DNA of 64,000 bases from positions 73,095,113-73,159,112 of the forward strand of contig OY856187.1 of NCBI GenBank assembly GCA_963693315.1, read 5' to 3'. A model generated the notes under the pieces. That model was not told the DNA's origin, did no database searches, and was given only the letters and a program-made list of their open reading frames with translations. Source of the DNA: Diogma glabrata (Eukaryota > Arthropoda > Insecta > Diptera > Cylindrotomidae). Below are positions 34,897-45,697 of the stretch, in pieces (the first letter of the stretch is position 1; each line of letters starts with the position of its first letter). The translations under genes and the position numbers were made by a program.

Positions 34897-37316
34897 AAAA
34901 TTTTAGATTTGATTGTGCAGATGAGGCGGTTATTTGCATAAAATTCTATGACTTAAGGTAGATAAAATAGATAAAAAAAGGTAAATAAAACACAAGATTA
35001 GCATAGAAATGAAAAAAATTTTGAAACATGAAAACTCAAATTATCAAAGGGCTCGGATTTATCCCCTGTAAACGAACATAGCTAGAAGTTAAATAGACAA
35101 ATGATGGAAGAAGGGATATTTCAATCAAGCACCTGCGATTTCATTAGTCAATCAAAAATGTCAAAAATATCAAATCATAATTCCTAGATACATTTTTTGT
35201 CTGAAGAATAAAACTATCGTAAGGTGGGCTTACTGACATTAACAGTAAACATAAACTGATATTTACTTTTGAGTGTAAACCGTTCTATATATTTAAAAAA
35301 TAATTTTTTTTGGTAATATTTTAATAGTACATATAACTATAATTTTTTTAGCTTTTATTTATTGTTTTTGTTCTGAAGATGACGTATTTATAATGACGTA
35401 GAAACGCGTTAACATTAATAATTATAAAATTTGTTAATACCATTTTAATAAATGTGTTATTATTGATAAATCATACAGGCATATTATTGATAAATCATAT
35501 AACCCCTAGACAATCAACTTTATATTCGAAACATAATGTTTGAATTTCAATGCATTTTATCTTTTCTGGTATATTTAAGTCCTAATAGGACTAACAGTAG
35601 AGAAACTGTTTTGTAAACTGCAAAAACAAGTGCCAAAATGATGAATATGAAAAGGCTAATCACATCTAGTGAGTGTAGTTGGAAGAAACTTAAATGAACC
35701 GCATTGGATTGCAAATGTTTCGCTCCGTTATGCCGAATAACATATTCCACCCAATAAATTCCAGTTTGTAGGGCAGTCATAGGTCGATCACGATACAACA
35801 AGGATTCATATTTAGCCCTCTGCTCGTATTTGGGATTAGTAAGTAATTCCTGAATTGCTTTTTCTAAAGTCACCTCAGTTATTTTATTAAATGGTAAATT
35901 AATTCCCCATCCTTGTTGAGCAACTGTAAATCCATTACTCATTTGATCGCCGAAAAATGGAGTTACAATCAACGGTACACCATGATATTTTGCTTCCATC
36001 ACGCTTCCTAGCCCACCATGAGTTATGAATAACTTCATGTTTTTGTGTTGCAATATACTATCTTGTGGTAACCATTTCACTAGTTTTATATTTTTCGGGA
36101 ATGCCACTGTTGGTTCGTCTTCAAATTTCCATAACACATTCAATTTTAGTGATCCAAATACATTTAAGAGTTTTTGTAGAACGGTTTCAGGCAAATTTGA
36201 GCTTTTAATAATTGATCCCAAACTGAAATACACAACTCCATTTGTTGATTCCTCCATCCATTTCTGTAAATCTTTTGGTAATGGTGAAGGTTTTTCTTTT
36301 ATATGTATTCCGCCAACTTCTACAACCCTAGGAACATATGGACGAATACTTCCTTGTGAAAAATGATGACACACGAAAATAAGAGATACATTTTTAAGCA
36401 TATCATCATACGATGGGAATTCCGGTGCCGGAAAATTTTGACTGAAAAGAAGAATTGTTCCATAAATTTATAGCAGTTTAAAGAGATAAAGCAACTGACT
36501 CATGAAATGCCTTTGCAGATCGATAATATTCATTTTCACCATAAAACTTATCGATAAAATACCAAAACATATTAAGAACTCGATGTTTAAAATTTAACGG
36601 TTCCGAGAAACTGTGAAAATAGTTCGATACATATGACAATGCTAATGGATTACCAGTCATCTCATGGATTCCATACTGTGACTTTAGGGATGAAAATAAA
36701 ATCACCGGACATTTAAAATGTGCTGCAAGTCCAAGAAGAGAATTCCCAAACGTAGCTTCCAGAATTAATACATCAAATGCCTCTTCATCAATGAGTTTTT
36801 TAACTTCCAAGTTATTAAGCAGATTTTTGTGATCAAGATCAACAGCTTTAGTATATTTGTTGACCATTCGATACATATCAAACATACTCAAAGGTTTCTC
36901 CCCTATATAGTTCAATAGTTCTGCAAATAATATATTCTATTTGGATATTTTTTTTTAATTTGTATTTCAACTTCTTTAACTTACTTAATGTCGGTTCACC
37001 TATTTCAATAATAATTTGATTAAAATTTTGCATTGGACTATCCATTTTATAAGGTGTTATAACTGTTACATTATGTCCTTTCTCAGCTAATCCAGTTAAC
37101 AAAGGTCTAGCTGTCAGATAATGCGATGGACTAGGCGTTGTGTATGCGCATAAAATTTTAAGAGAACACACACAACTGACAAAACCACTTAAATATAGAA
37201 ATTTAACTAAACTCACTGTCAACATGGCGGCAGTTGAAATCAAACTGAAATATTTCAGTTTATAATACTTCGAAGAACAAATCTTAGATTTTTTATTCAT
37301 TTATGAAGTTATTATT
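34897..37316. repeat. Inverted segmental duplication, right copy (with UGT B)
   Basis: Reverse-orientation partner of 20150-22742. It is about 170 bp shorter, the difference lying in the non-coding part downstream of the gene. Confidence 0.9.
35547..37300 (-). CDS. UDP-glycosyltransferase B (three exons)
   Basis: Inverted paralogue of the gene at 20166 with the same role (sugar conjugation of small lipophiles in the ER). Exons, in transcription order, are 37300-36985, 36920-36500 and 36441-35547; the introns are 64 and 58 bp and keep GTAAGT/GCAG and GTCAGT/CAG. Total coding length is identical (543 residues). In exon 3, I count 12 differences in 284 residues. Several fall in or beside the UDP-sugar-binding signature (WLPQD followed by S instead of G; GDQMSNG instead of ADQMNNG), so donor or acceptor preference could have shifted. 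The C-terminus is KDKMH, keeping KXKXX. No frameshift or premature stop is present, so both copies look functional. The two genes converge, separated by 13.6 kb of repeats. Confidence 0.9.
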
Positions 37317-37654
37317 TATTATTTCTGATTCTTATTTTTATCAATGTAACGAGTGCATTTTTCATTTGTAGCTGATAACGAGATGATCAAGTAAGTGTTA
37401 TTTTTAAACTTTGATTTATTTTAAGCACAGCAAAAATTACATAAATTTAACAGTCGTTAGCATAATATTTTGCTATATACTACTGACGAAATTCTGTAAA
37501 ACTGTTTAACAAATCTGTATTTTTTTTATTAATTAGTTAGACATGTTTAGCACACTAAATATGAAATATTCATTATTCAGACTTTTTGAATATCCAAAGA
37601 TACAATGTCAACTATAAAGAAAGGAGATGAGGAAACTGGAAGGAATGAGGATAT

Positions 37655-38490
37655 GGGGATAACTATCCTAATTGTTTTAAATGACGATGGACATTTTCTT
37701 TAAATGCCTGAGGGAAAAATTTTATTGTTGACTGACAAGCACCTCCCCAAACATGACAGCAGTATTCCATGCATGGACGAATAAAGGACTTGAAGATTAG
37801 CAAAATGAGATCGGGATTGAAATACTTTTTACATCGACTCAAGAATCCTAATTTTTGCATTGCAGATTTGGCGAGGTTGAACACATGTTCATTCCATTTC
37901 GGGTTATTTTGAATATCCACTCCAAGAAGTCTAACTGATTCAACCCCACGCAATTCCTCATGGTTTATCTTAACAGGGAAAGTTTTATGTCGTTCTATTC
38001 GTGAAAGACGGCATAGTTTGGTTTTGGTTGGATTATATGAAACAAGATTACGATCACCCCATTCCCTTATACAATCCAGGTCTTTGTTGATAGAATCAAT
38101 TAGCAGCTCTCTATCAGTGGTAGCTGCAGTATGAGATCGAAATTTAGGAGATGCATGTGATGCATGTAATGTGCTGTCATCAGCAAAACTATGGATTGCA
38201 CTGTGGAAATAAGCAAATCATTAATGTATAGAAGAAACAAGGTTGGGGAGAGTACAGAACCTTGGGGAACCCCAGCATTGGTTGTGAAAATATTTGATGT
38301 GATACCATCTAAATTAACATGAAATTGGCGACCTGTAAGAAAACTATGAATCCATGCGACAGTAATTAATGGTCTATGCCATAAGATTTTAATTTAGCTA
38401 TGAGATTTCTATGCCACACTTTATCGAATGCTTTAGAAATATCAATACATGGGGTGCTACTTGAACTGCAAGTCTCAAGGCCCTCCAATA
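37655..38490 (-). pseudogene. CR1-like LINE, 5'-truncated RT fragment
   Basis: On the minus strand, starting near 38460: DISKAFDKVWHRNLIAKLK, then a PQGSVLSP-like region, then SFADDSTLHASHA (catalytic FADD at about 38185), DLDCIREWGDRNLVSYNPTK, VRLLGVDI and FIRPCMEYCCHVWGGA. At least two frameshifts occur before the FADD segment. It ends near 37655. The wording matches the fragments at 39787, 47771 and 50075, which belong to the same or a sister family. Confidence 0.8.
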
Positions 38491-38676
38491 AAAAAAAAAA
38501 TCAATACATATCAATACATCAATAAATCCAGTATTTGTGTCTGGTCATGAAATTGAGAGTTTAAGAGCTTTGATATGTATTCACATTTCAAACAACAAAC
38601 GACGTAGATTGTAGAGTATCGTATAGTAAAATTTATATTTATGTAATTGTAATAAATATCTTTTAAATTAGTAATA

Positions 38677-38849
38677 CAGTCAAACTTCCATAAATCGAAC
38701 TTCTATTATTCGAATTTCTCTATAAATCGAATCAATATTTCGAATTAAGATTTTGAATTTCTTTATAAATCGTTTCTATATTTCGAAATTTCCCTAAATC
38801 GAACTAAAATTGATGGCTTTTGGTGGTTCGAATTATGGAAGTTTCACTG
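38677..38849. mobile_element. pogo/Tigger-like MITE, 173 bp
   Basis: Ends CAGTCAAACTTCCATAA and TTATGGAAGTTTCACTG form TIRs and TA flanks both sides. The CAGT start with CTTCCATAA...TCGAA subterminal words is typical of pogo-like Tc1/mariner elements. The interior repeats ATTTCGAA / AAATCGAA words. Confidence 0.85.
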
Positions 38850-38851
38850 TA

Positions 38852-39786
38852 TTTGTGACTTTCATAAACAGAGTTGTCATTTCTTTCGATAAGGCAAGTA
38901 CATATACAACATTATTCAAAAACGTTTGCAGTTTATTGTAATAGTGATAATTCTTTCATCACTAGATAAAATTCAGTCATTTAAGATGTACATTTATATA
39001 TGTAATATGTTAGTACATTTTAAATGTTAGAAATATATACCAAGAAACAAGTGTCAATAAAAGTGTATGTGAAATGTGAAGTCAACTAAAAACAGTTTTG
39101 AACAATCTTATATAATAAGGACTGAATCTAACAAACCATGGTGCAATTTATTAAAATTTTTTTGCAATTCATACAATTGTCGATCGACCTAGTTTCGAAC
39201 CAATATGAAAATTTTAAACTTAAAAGTTTATCATTCCCATTAGGACTATAGCCGACTAGTTAAATTACCAAAAATGTTTAACGCTTGTAAACCAAAAATT
39301 AGTCTACTATAATAGCGAATTATAAAGAAAACAAAAATTTATTTTTTTATTTTTCTAATTATTTTTTTTATTATTATTCATGATGGGATAACTTTTCATC
39401 GGAGTGATGTTAGCGGAGTGATCATTCTGAGGTGTTGATGAACCCAATTTTTTTTTAAATAGTTAGGTAAAGAACACATCCTTTCCTATTATAAACATAG
39501 CTTTTATTATGATAATTACACAACAGATCCTTCCATATTTTATACAAAATTTGAATTAAAATGTTGCACTATCTTTCGTAATACTCCGTCACTAAGAGTG
39601 ATAGTGATATTTTTGACTGAATACATTTTATTCGTTTGCACCCTTAAGATATTATCTTGGCTAGTGATATGTCACTAGTATATACAGTAATATGTGATAT
39701 CTCAGGTTAGCTTGTTTTTCCATAGCATTCTCCTCTATTTAGTCTCCTTTTTTTCATCTTTCATCTCACGGATTTTTTTTTCTTCT
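38852..39786. other. AT-rich intergenic, no gene recognised
   Basis: I see neither coding signal nor a repeat shared with the rest of the window. Confidence 0.55.
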
Positions 39787-40260
39787 TAGTCTAAACTAAC
39801 TAATGCTGGTGTACCTCAAGGCTCAGTATTGTCCCCAACCCTATTTTTGATTTATATCAACGAATTGTTGAAAATCACCAGCAACCCAATAAACAGTTTT
39901 GCAGATGATAGTACTCTGCACAAGCCGTTCGAGCCCCTTCCTTCAAAAGGTGAAATGCACGAACTAATTAATCCCGCCCGGAGAGACGCTGCTATTAACG
40001 TGAATAAGGACCTAAAAAAAGTCGCCGATTGGAGTGACCAAAACTGGTCAATTTCAACTCTACCAAAACACAGCTGTTGATTGTTTCCAGATTAAAGACC
40101 GAGCTCCCCAAAGATATTTTATTCAGTATGTGTGATGAACCAATAGGTGAATGTAAAAAATGTTATGACACAATTCAACGTGTTATCTAAGCAGTAGTAT
40201 TTATAAGAGAATCTACCCCCCACTCCAGAACGAGTTCAGAATCTGTACTGGTGGATTGAA
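39787..40260 (+). pseudogene. CR1-like LINE RT fragment
   Basis: The frame encodes SKLTNAGVPQGSVLSPTLFL and then SFADDSTLHKPFEPL (FADD at about 39900), NVNKDLKKVADWSDQNW, with a frameshift before the downstream part. It is truncated at both ends; the same PQGSVLSP region recurs in decayed form at 50075. Confidence 0.8.
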
Positions 40261-40682
40261 GGAAATGTATGCTTTGGTAGTGAAGTTTAATAAAACTAAC
40301 GAACATTCAAAGATACATTCCCTTCCAATCGCCCCACTGTTCTATTTTTCTCCATTATAATATGACTGCTTGGTACTTTTAATGTCAACATCTGCAAATA
40401 CACATAACAACAAACATAATATTATCGACAATGCATCACATTGTTCACTGTCCGTACAACTAACAATCAATATAAATTAACACGATTCTCAAAATTCGTA
40501 TTATTTCAGTTCTTAATAACGCTGTCCAATTCTTTTATATTAACTCTGTTATAAACAAACATAAGTAAAATCTACATAATTATATTTTTACATTTTCGCT
40601 AATATTCTCTGATACGATCTGATATTGAAATTGTTTTAAATTGTAATAGTAGTAGTTATCATCTTGTTCATCTCGAAAATTA
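40261..40682. other. AT-rich intergenic, no gene recognised
   Basis: No recognisable coding or structural signal. It ends at the left terminus of the TIR element. Confidence 0.5.
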
Positions 40683-40979
40683 CACTGTGCGACAGCCAAA
40701 ATCCGCTGGGGTTCTGACTACCGGGAAAAGTTATATTGGTAAAAAAAAGTTATACGTGTCCCGGCGTTTTGCTGGGTCACGTCTAGGAATCGAGATATAT
40801 CCTTTTGAAGTTAGTAAGTATCATATAGGAGAAATTGTCACGTTTGGGGTTCTTTTTTTGACATAACTCGAGAACGACTAGTCCGATTTTGCTGAAACAA
40901 ATTTAGAAATTAAGCATTACAATTCCTTTAATCTCCTGATATACTATACTGAAAAAGTAACGAAAAAATAAGAAAATTA

Positions 40980-41340
40980 AAATTAAATAAATAGGAAATA
41001 CAAAAAAAATAAAATAAATAAATAAATGAAATAAAAATAATAAAGTAAAATAAAAAAATAATAAAAATAATAAAATAAAAATATAATAAAAATATAAAAA
41101 AATAAAATTTAATAAATAAATAAAATAAATAATAAATAAATAATGTATAAATAATATAAAAATAATAAATAAATAATAAATAATAAATAAACAATAAAAA
41201 TAATAATAAATAATAAATAATAATAACAAATAATGAATAATAAATAATAATAAATAATAATAATAATAGTAATAAATGATAATAAATAATAATAATAAAT
41301 AATAATAATAATAAATAATAATAATAATAAACAATAATAA
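40980..41340. repeat. TAA-rich simple repeat
   Basis: Irregular (AAT/AATAA)n sequence inside the TIR element. The last 140 bp (41201-41340) are the left member of the direct repeat flanking the LINE. Confidence 0.9.
41201..41340. repeat. 140-bp flanking direct repeat, left
   Basis: It is identical base for base, by my reading, to 44767-44906, including irregular landmarks (AATAACAAATAATGAAT, AATAGTAATAAATGATAA, AATAAACAATAATAA). It abuts the LINE 3' end. Confidence 0.85.
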
Positions 41341-41360
41341 TTTCTCTCTCTCTCTGGCGT

Positions 41361-44345
41361 TTACATCCCATGAAGGGATTTTGCCGTCTGTGCCACCAGC
41401 TTCCAATCATCTCGTTCCATGACCAGTTGACCCCAGTTTCGACATCCTATATCACGAAGGTCTTGGATGATGTCATCACGCCAGCGTTGTCTAGGTCTTC
41501 CTCTTCGACGAACACCAGCTGGTTGTTGTTGGGACGCTTTTTTTATCATTCTTTCTAATGGAGCCCTTTCTACATGACCAAACCATCTGATCCGGTTAGA
41601 TTTAATGAATCCGATTACATCGCAGCCTCCAAGAAGCTGTCTGATTTCGTGATTCATTCGGATTCTATACTGATTTTCAGCAACTTTACATGGACCATAA
41701 ATTGTTCGTATGACCTTCCTCTCGAATGTTGATAAAATTCTACAATCGGAGGAAGTCAGTGTCCAGCTTTCACTTCCAAATGTAAGCACAGGTCGAATTA
41801 ATGTTTTGTAAAGTGTGAGTTTACACGACCGCGAAAGATGTTTTGATCGCAGAAGTTTTGAGTATGCGTAGAAAACTCTGTATGCGGCAGAGACACGGGC
41901 TTTGATATCTGCCTGCATGTCATTTGACGATGTTATTACAGACCCGAGGTATTTGAAGTTTTCCACGCGTTCCACTTCGTAGTCGCCAGTATCCAGATTT
42001 CCGGGAGGTATGTTCTTAGATGTTGTTAGCACTTTAGTCTTGCCGGTGTTGATGCATAATCCAAGTCGTTTAGCATTTCTTTCAAGCTGAGAGAGACTAT
42101 CTTTAATATCGCTCGTTCTACGTCCGAGAAGCACAATATCATCTGCGTAGCCAAGAACTTGACTAGATTTATTATATATGCAGTTTTGCGTCTCAATTCG
42201 GCTTTTTCTTATCGCGTACTCTAGCGCCAAATTAAACAGTACAGGCGCGAGTGCATCACCTTGTCGAACACCTGATGTTATATCGAAAGTATCAGAAACT
42301 GACCCTTCGATTACTATTCTACAATTTGATCCCGATGTTGTGAGTTTGCACAGAGAAACAAGTTTCTCTGGGATACCAAGGCATATGAGTGCGGACCAGA
42401 GGTTGTCGCGGATGATACTATCATATGCTTGCCTGAAATCAACGTAGAGCTGGTGAATGCTGATGTTGTACTCCCAACATTTTTCCAGAATCATCCTTAA
42501 TGTAAAACATTGATCTGTGGTTGAGCGGTTGGGACGAAAACCACACTGATAGTCACCGATGATAGATTCGGCGAACGGGATGAGTCGAGAAAGTACAACA
42601 TTAGCTAGTATTTTATATGCAGTGTTCAACAGTGCGATGCCACGATAATTTTCACACTTTAGACGGTCACCTTTCTTATGTAGCGGAACAATGAGAGCTG
42701 TTTTCCATCCAGCAGGTAGTTCTTCTTGGTCCCAGATTGCAAGAATCAGATCGTATATACGTGAGACCAGAGCTGCTCCTCCATTTTTCAAAAGTTCAGC
42801 GGGAATTCCATCGAAACCTGGTGATTTGCCATTTTTCAGTTTTTTAATTGCAGCTTCCACTTCCTCTATTGCTGGGTAAGGGACAAAAATCTCCTCAGTT
42901 GATGGAGCAATTGCTCGAATAGGATGAACTTCATTCGTCCTATTCAATAGGTCTTGAAAGTGGGATCGCCACACTGCCAGCACATCACGTTCACTTGTTG
43001 TAAGTTCATTATTTTCATTTTTGATGGCTGTAGATCTTGGGTGGAAATCTTTTGTCAGATTCCTTGCATTGGCAAAGCACTCTTTTGAATTTCCGCTGGC
43101 CGCATGTTGGTTGATGTCTTCAATGCAGCTCTTCATGTGTTCGCGTTTCTTTTTACGTAGAAGTTTTGCTGAGACTTTCCTGGCGCATAGATAATCAGAT
43201 TGGGAGCTTCGGGTGTTCCTTGTTAACCATTTTTCTCGCAGTTTTTGTTTATGTTCAACGGATTGGCGGCACTCGTCGTCGAACCATTCGTTGTGTGATT
43301 TCGGTGGCCGCTTTCCGATTGTAGTTTGTGCTGCGGCTATAATGGTTGATTGAAGCGTTTGCCATTCTTCTTGTATGTTAAATGGCATCTCAGAAGAGAT
43401 GTCATGCTCTTCTATGCTTTGCGTTACAATTTCCTGATATCTGTTCAGCGTTTCCGGATGTTTAAATGCATCGACGTTCCAGCGCACGGTCTTTTTTGCT
43501 TGTCTATTAAATGTAGATGATAATTTGCACTTGTATTTAAAGATGACAAGCATATGATCAGTGTCCATATCAGCACCTCTGTATGATCGAACGTCAGTTA
43601 CACTTGTGGAGTGTCTCTTAGAAATCATGACGTGATCGATTTGATTTTCCGTTCTTCCGTCATTTGATTTCCACGTTGCCTTGTGGATTCTCTTGTGAGG
43701 GAAGAAAGTGCTGGAAATTACTAGATCATACATCATAGCCAGCTCGGCTGCGCGAAAACCGTTATTGTTGCTGGTATGATGCAAGCTGTTAGGGCCGATA
43801 TGTGTTTTAAGTTCTGCAATCCTACCGATTTGAGCATTAAAGTCACCTACCACGATTTTTATATCGTGCCGCGGGATTTTATTGATGACTTCTTCGAGTT
43901 CTAGGAAGAACAGGTCTTTAATATCATCTGCTTTATCTTCAGTAGGTGCATGAACATTGACGATCGTTACATTGAATTTTTGCGTGCGGATTCTCAGTGT
44001 GCATAACCGCATATTAATTGGGCAGAAGTCGATAACATGCTGATTCACGCGACGGTGTATAAGAAAGCCAACTCCAAATTCTCCTCCGTTTTGATGACCG
44101 CAATAATAAAGAGTGTATCCTTTCGCTGTTTCATGGATTCCACTACCTGGCCATCTTAGCTCTTGTAATGCCACTATATCTAGTGTGTAGCTCTCGACTT
44201 GTTGTGTGAGTTTTAGGAGATCTCCTGGTCTTCTGAGGCTTAGCACGTTCCAGGTTCCCATTTTTAAATCGTAGTCCAGGTACAGTTTCCGAGGTCGTTC
44301 CAATAATGATTCCGAGATATTCCGAGGCCTGTGTACAGAATTCAT
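41361..44345 (-). CDS. RTE LINE endonuclease-reverse transcriptase
   Basis: A 994-residue protein for target-primed reverse transcription. I chose the ATG at 44345; the frame is open about 15 codons upstream without another ATG. AP-like endonuclease: TWNV (N33), QELRW (E62), GDFN (D168, N170), DHVMI (D237, H238), TDHML (D263, H264). Reverse transcriptase: GKSPGFDGIP (507-515), NYRGIALLN (567-575), GFRPNRSTTDQ (602-612), YVDFRQAYD (D636), SGVRQGD (691-697), GYADD (732-736). The C-terminus has the RPV...W.LT...ER..IR.IYGP block and RRRGRPRQRWRDD. All catalytic residues I can check are present and there is no internal stop. Resembles insect proteins often misnamed 'craniofacial development protein 2-like'. 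It is nested in a TIR element. Confidence 0.93.
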   Translation of the reverse strand: MNSVHRPRNISESLLERPRKLYLDYDLKMGTWNVLSLRRPGDLLKLTQQVESYTLDIVALQELRWPGSGIHETAKGYTLYYCGHQNGGEFGVGFLIHRRVNQHVIDFCPINMRLCTLRIRTQKFNVTIVNVHAPTEDKADDIKDLFFLELEEVINKIPRHDIKIVVGDFNAQIGRIAELKTHIGPNSLHHTSNNNGFRAAELAMMYDLVISSTFFPHKRIHKATWKSNDGRTENQIDHVMISKRHSTSVTDVRSYRGADMDTDHMLVIFKYKCKLSSTFNRQAKKTVRWNVDAFKHPETLNRYQEIVTQSIEEHDISSEMPFNIQEEWQTLQSTIIAAAQTTIGKRPPKSHNEWFDDECRQSVEHKQKLREKWLTRNTRSSQSDYLCARKVSAKLLRKKKREHMKSCIEDINQHAASGNSKECFANARNLTKDFHPRSTAIKNENNELTTSERDVLAVWRSHFQDLLNRTNEVHPIRAIAPSTEEIFVPYPAIEEVEAAIKKLKNGKSPGFDGIPAELLKNGGAALVSRIYDLILAIWDQEELPAGWKTALIVPLHKKGDRLKCENYRGIALLNTAYKILANVVLSRLIPFAESIIGDYQCGFRPNRSTTDQCFTLRMILEKCWEYNISIHQLYVDFRQAYDSIIRDNLWSALICLGIPEKLVSLCKLTTSGSNCRIVIEGSVSDTFDITSGVRQGDALAPVLFNLALEYAIRKSRIETQNCIYNKSSQVLGYADDIVLLGRRTSDIKDSLSQLERNAKRLGLCINTGKTKVLTTSKNIPPGNLDTGDYEVERVENFKYLGSVITSSNDMQADIKARVSAAYRVFYAYSKLLRSKHLSRSCKLTLYKTLIRPVLTFGSESWTLTSSDCRILSTFERKVIRTIYGPCKVAENQYRIRMNHEIRQLLGGCDVIGFIKSNRIRWFGHVERAPLERMIKKASQQQPAGVRRRGRPRQRWRDDIIQDLRDIGCRNWGQLVMERDDWKLVAQTAKSLHGM

Positions 44346-44439
44346 GACAATAATTTTTTTACGGAAATGGGGTGTTAGCCCTTCGCCCAACCCAAATTTT
44401 CGTGAATGGGTTCGTTCTGCATCTTAAGGTCACCAGAAA

Positions 44440-44605
44440 CAACCTTTTTACACGTTTATATAGCGAGCCGCTTGATCCAAGTCAGACGCCCGCTGCAAGC
44501 CGCCCCTAACATGGAGAACAGACGCTTTCTACACATTTATATAGCGAGCCGCTTGATCCAAGACAGACGCCCGCTCCAAGCCGCCCCTAACATGGAGAAC
44601 AGACG
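44440..44605 (-). promoter_or_regulatory. 81-bp monomers in the LINE 5' UTR
   Basis: Two full units and a partial one: ACATGGAGAACAGACGC at 44509 and 44590, and TATAGCGAGCCGCTTGATCC at 44459 and 44540. Position and repetition suggest a monomeric promoter, as in some L1 families. They are GC-rich in an AT-rich genome. Confidence 0.65.
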
Positions 44606-44766
44606 CTTGAGTTGCATTGGTTTTATGGCGCCAATGACTCGCCATGGTGCAGAATCATTGAGTATAAGCCGTATTTACTCTGCCCCTCTCAACTACACCA
44701 ACCTAATTCTGTTAGCGTTACCCAGGTAGCACGGCGTGGACGTAGAATTTCGGATTTTCGCTACCC

Positions 44767-44906
44767 TAATAATAAATAATAAATAATAATAACAAATAAT
44801 GAATAATAAATAATAATAAATAATAATAATAATAGTAATAAATGATAATAAATAATAATAATAAATAATAATAATAATAAATAATAATAATAATAAACAA
44901 TAATAA
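44767..44906. repeat. 140-bp flanking direct repeat, right
   Basis: Copy of 41201-41340 that begins directly at the LINE 5' end. TAA-rich sequence continues to about 45070. Confidence 0.85.
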
Positions 44907-45697
44907 TAATAATAATAAATAATAATAATAATATTATAAAATATAATAAAATATAATAAAAATATAAAAATATAAAATAAAATTATACTAAAAATAATAA
45001 AATAAAATAATAAAATAAAATAAATAAATAAAAATTAAAAAATAAAAAATAGAAAATAATAAATAAAAAAGTAAAAAAAAAATAAAATTAATACACAAAG
45101 ACACATAGACACATGTCCAAATACATTTAAAATAATAAATTTTGGAGTTTATTCTAGTAAAAATATTAAAAAAAATTTCTATGAAAAATCAATATTCTTG
45201 TCAAAATGAGACTAAAAGCGAAATGCGTTCATCGATTTTCATGATCTATGTCTCGTTTTGTGCACAGATTATGTGACTTTACGTCAAAGTAATAAGACTT
45301 GACACTTTTTCCCGTTTTGAATTTTTCATGATTTTTTAAAATACAATTTTTTTATTTTTTAGGCAAAAAATTATTTTTTTTCTTCATAAATTTATTTATA
45401 ACTGCGAAACTGTTTATTGTGTAAAGAAAAAGTGTAACAGTAGATTAAAGAAATTGTAATTCTTAATTTTCCTAAATTTGTTTCAGTAAAATAGGACTAG
45501 TCGTTCTCGAGTTATGTCTCCAAAACGTGACTATTTCCCCTATATGATACATACTAACTTCAAATCGATATATCTCGATTCCTAGACGTGACCCAGCGAA
45601 ACGCTGGGACACGTATAACTTTTTTTTACCGATATAACTTTTCCCGGTAGTCAGAACCCCAGGATCACTGACCCCTCCCATTTGTCGCACAGTGTTA

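Larger units (their letters stand above)
41341..44766 (-). mobile_element. Complete RTE-clade LINE, 3,426 bp
   Basis: Its limits are set by the flanking 140-bp direct repeat. On the minus strand, it consists of a 421-bp 5' UTR with 81-bp monomers, one EN-RT ORF, and a 3' UTR of only about 20 bases ending in (GA)n. A very short 3' end with a simple-repeat tail is usual for RTE. A second copy's 5' end lies at 1-287. The intact ORF and identical flanks point to a recent insertion. Confidence 0.9.
40683..45694. mobile_element. TIR element with CACTG ends (CACTA-like), LINE nested inside
   Basis: Ends CACTGTGCGACA and TGTCGCACAGTG are flanked by TTA on both sides (40680-40682 and 45695-45697). 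TIRs of about 260 bp continue through GGGGTTCTGACTACCGGGAAA, AAAAGTTATACGTGTCCC, GGGTCACGTCTAGGAATCG and AACTCGAGAACGACTAGTCC, with small indels. CACTG termini plus a 3-bp duplication fit the CACTA/EnSpm superfamily. Without the LINE and one target copy it would be about 1.45 kb, with an AT-rich, TAA-repeat interior and no transposase. Confidence 0.75.

Noticed and set aside
38820..38840. GGTTCGAATT resembling a tRNA B box
   Set aside because: It lies inside the pogo-like MITE, with no A box or cloverleaf around it.
40903..41410. Two long hydrophobic ORFs on the minus strand
   Set aside because: They are translations of the TAA-rich simple repeat read past the LINE 3' end.
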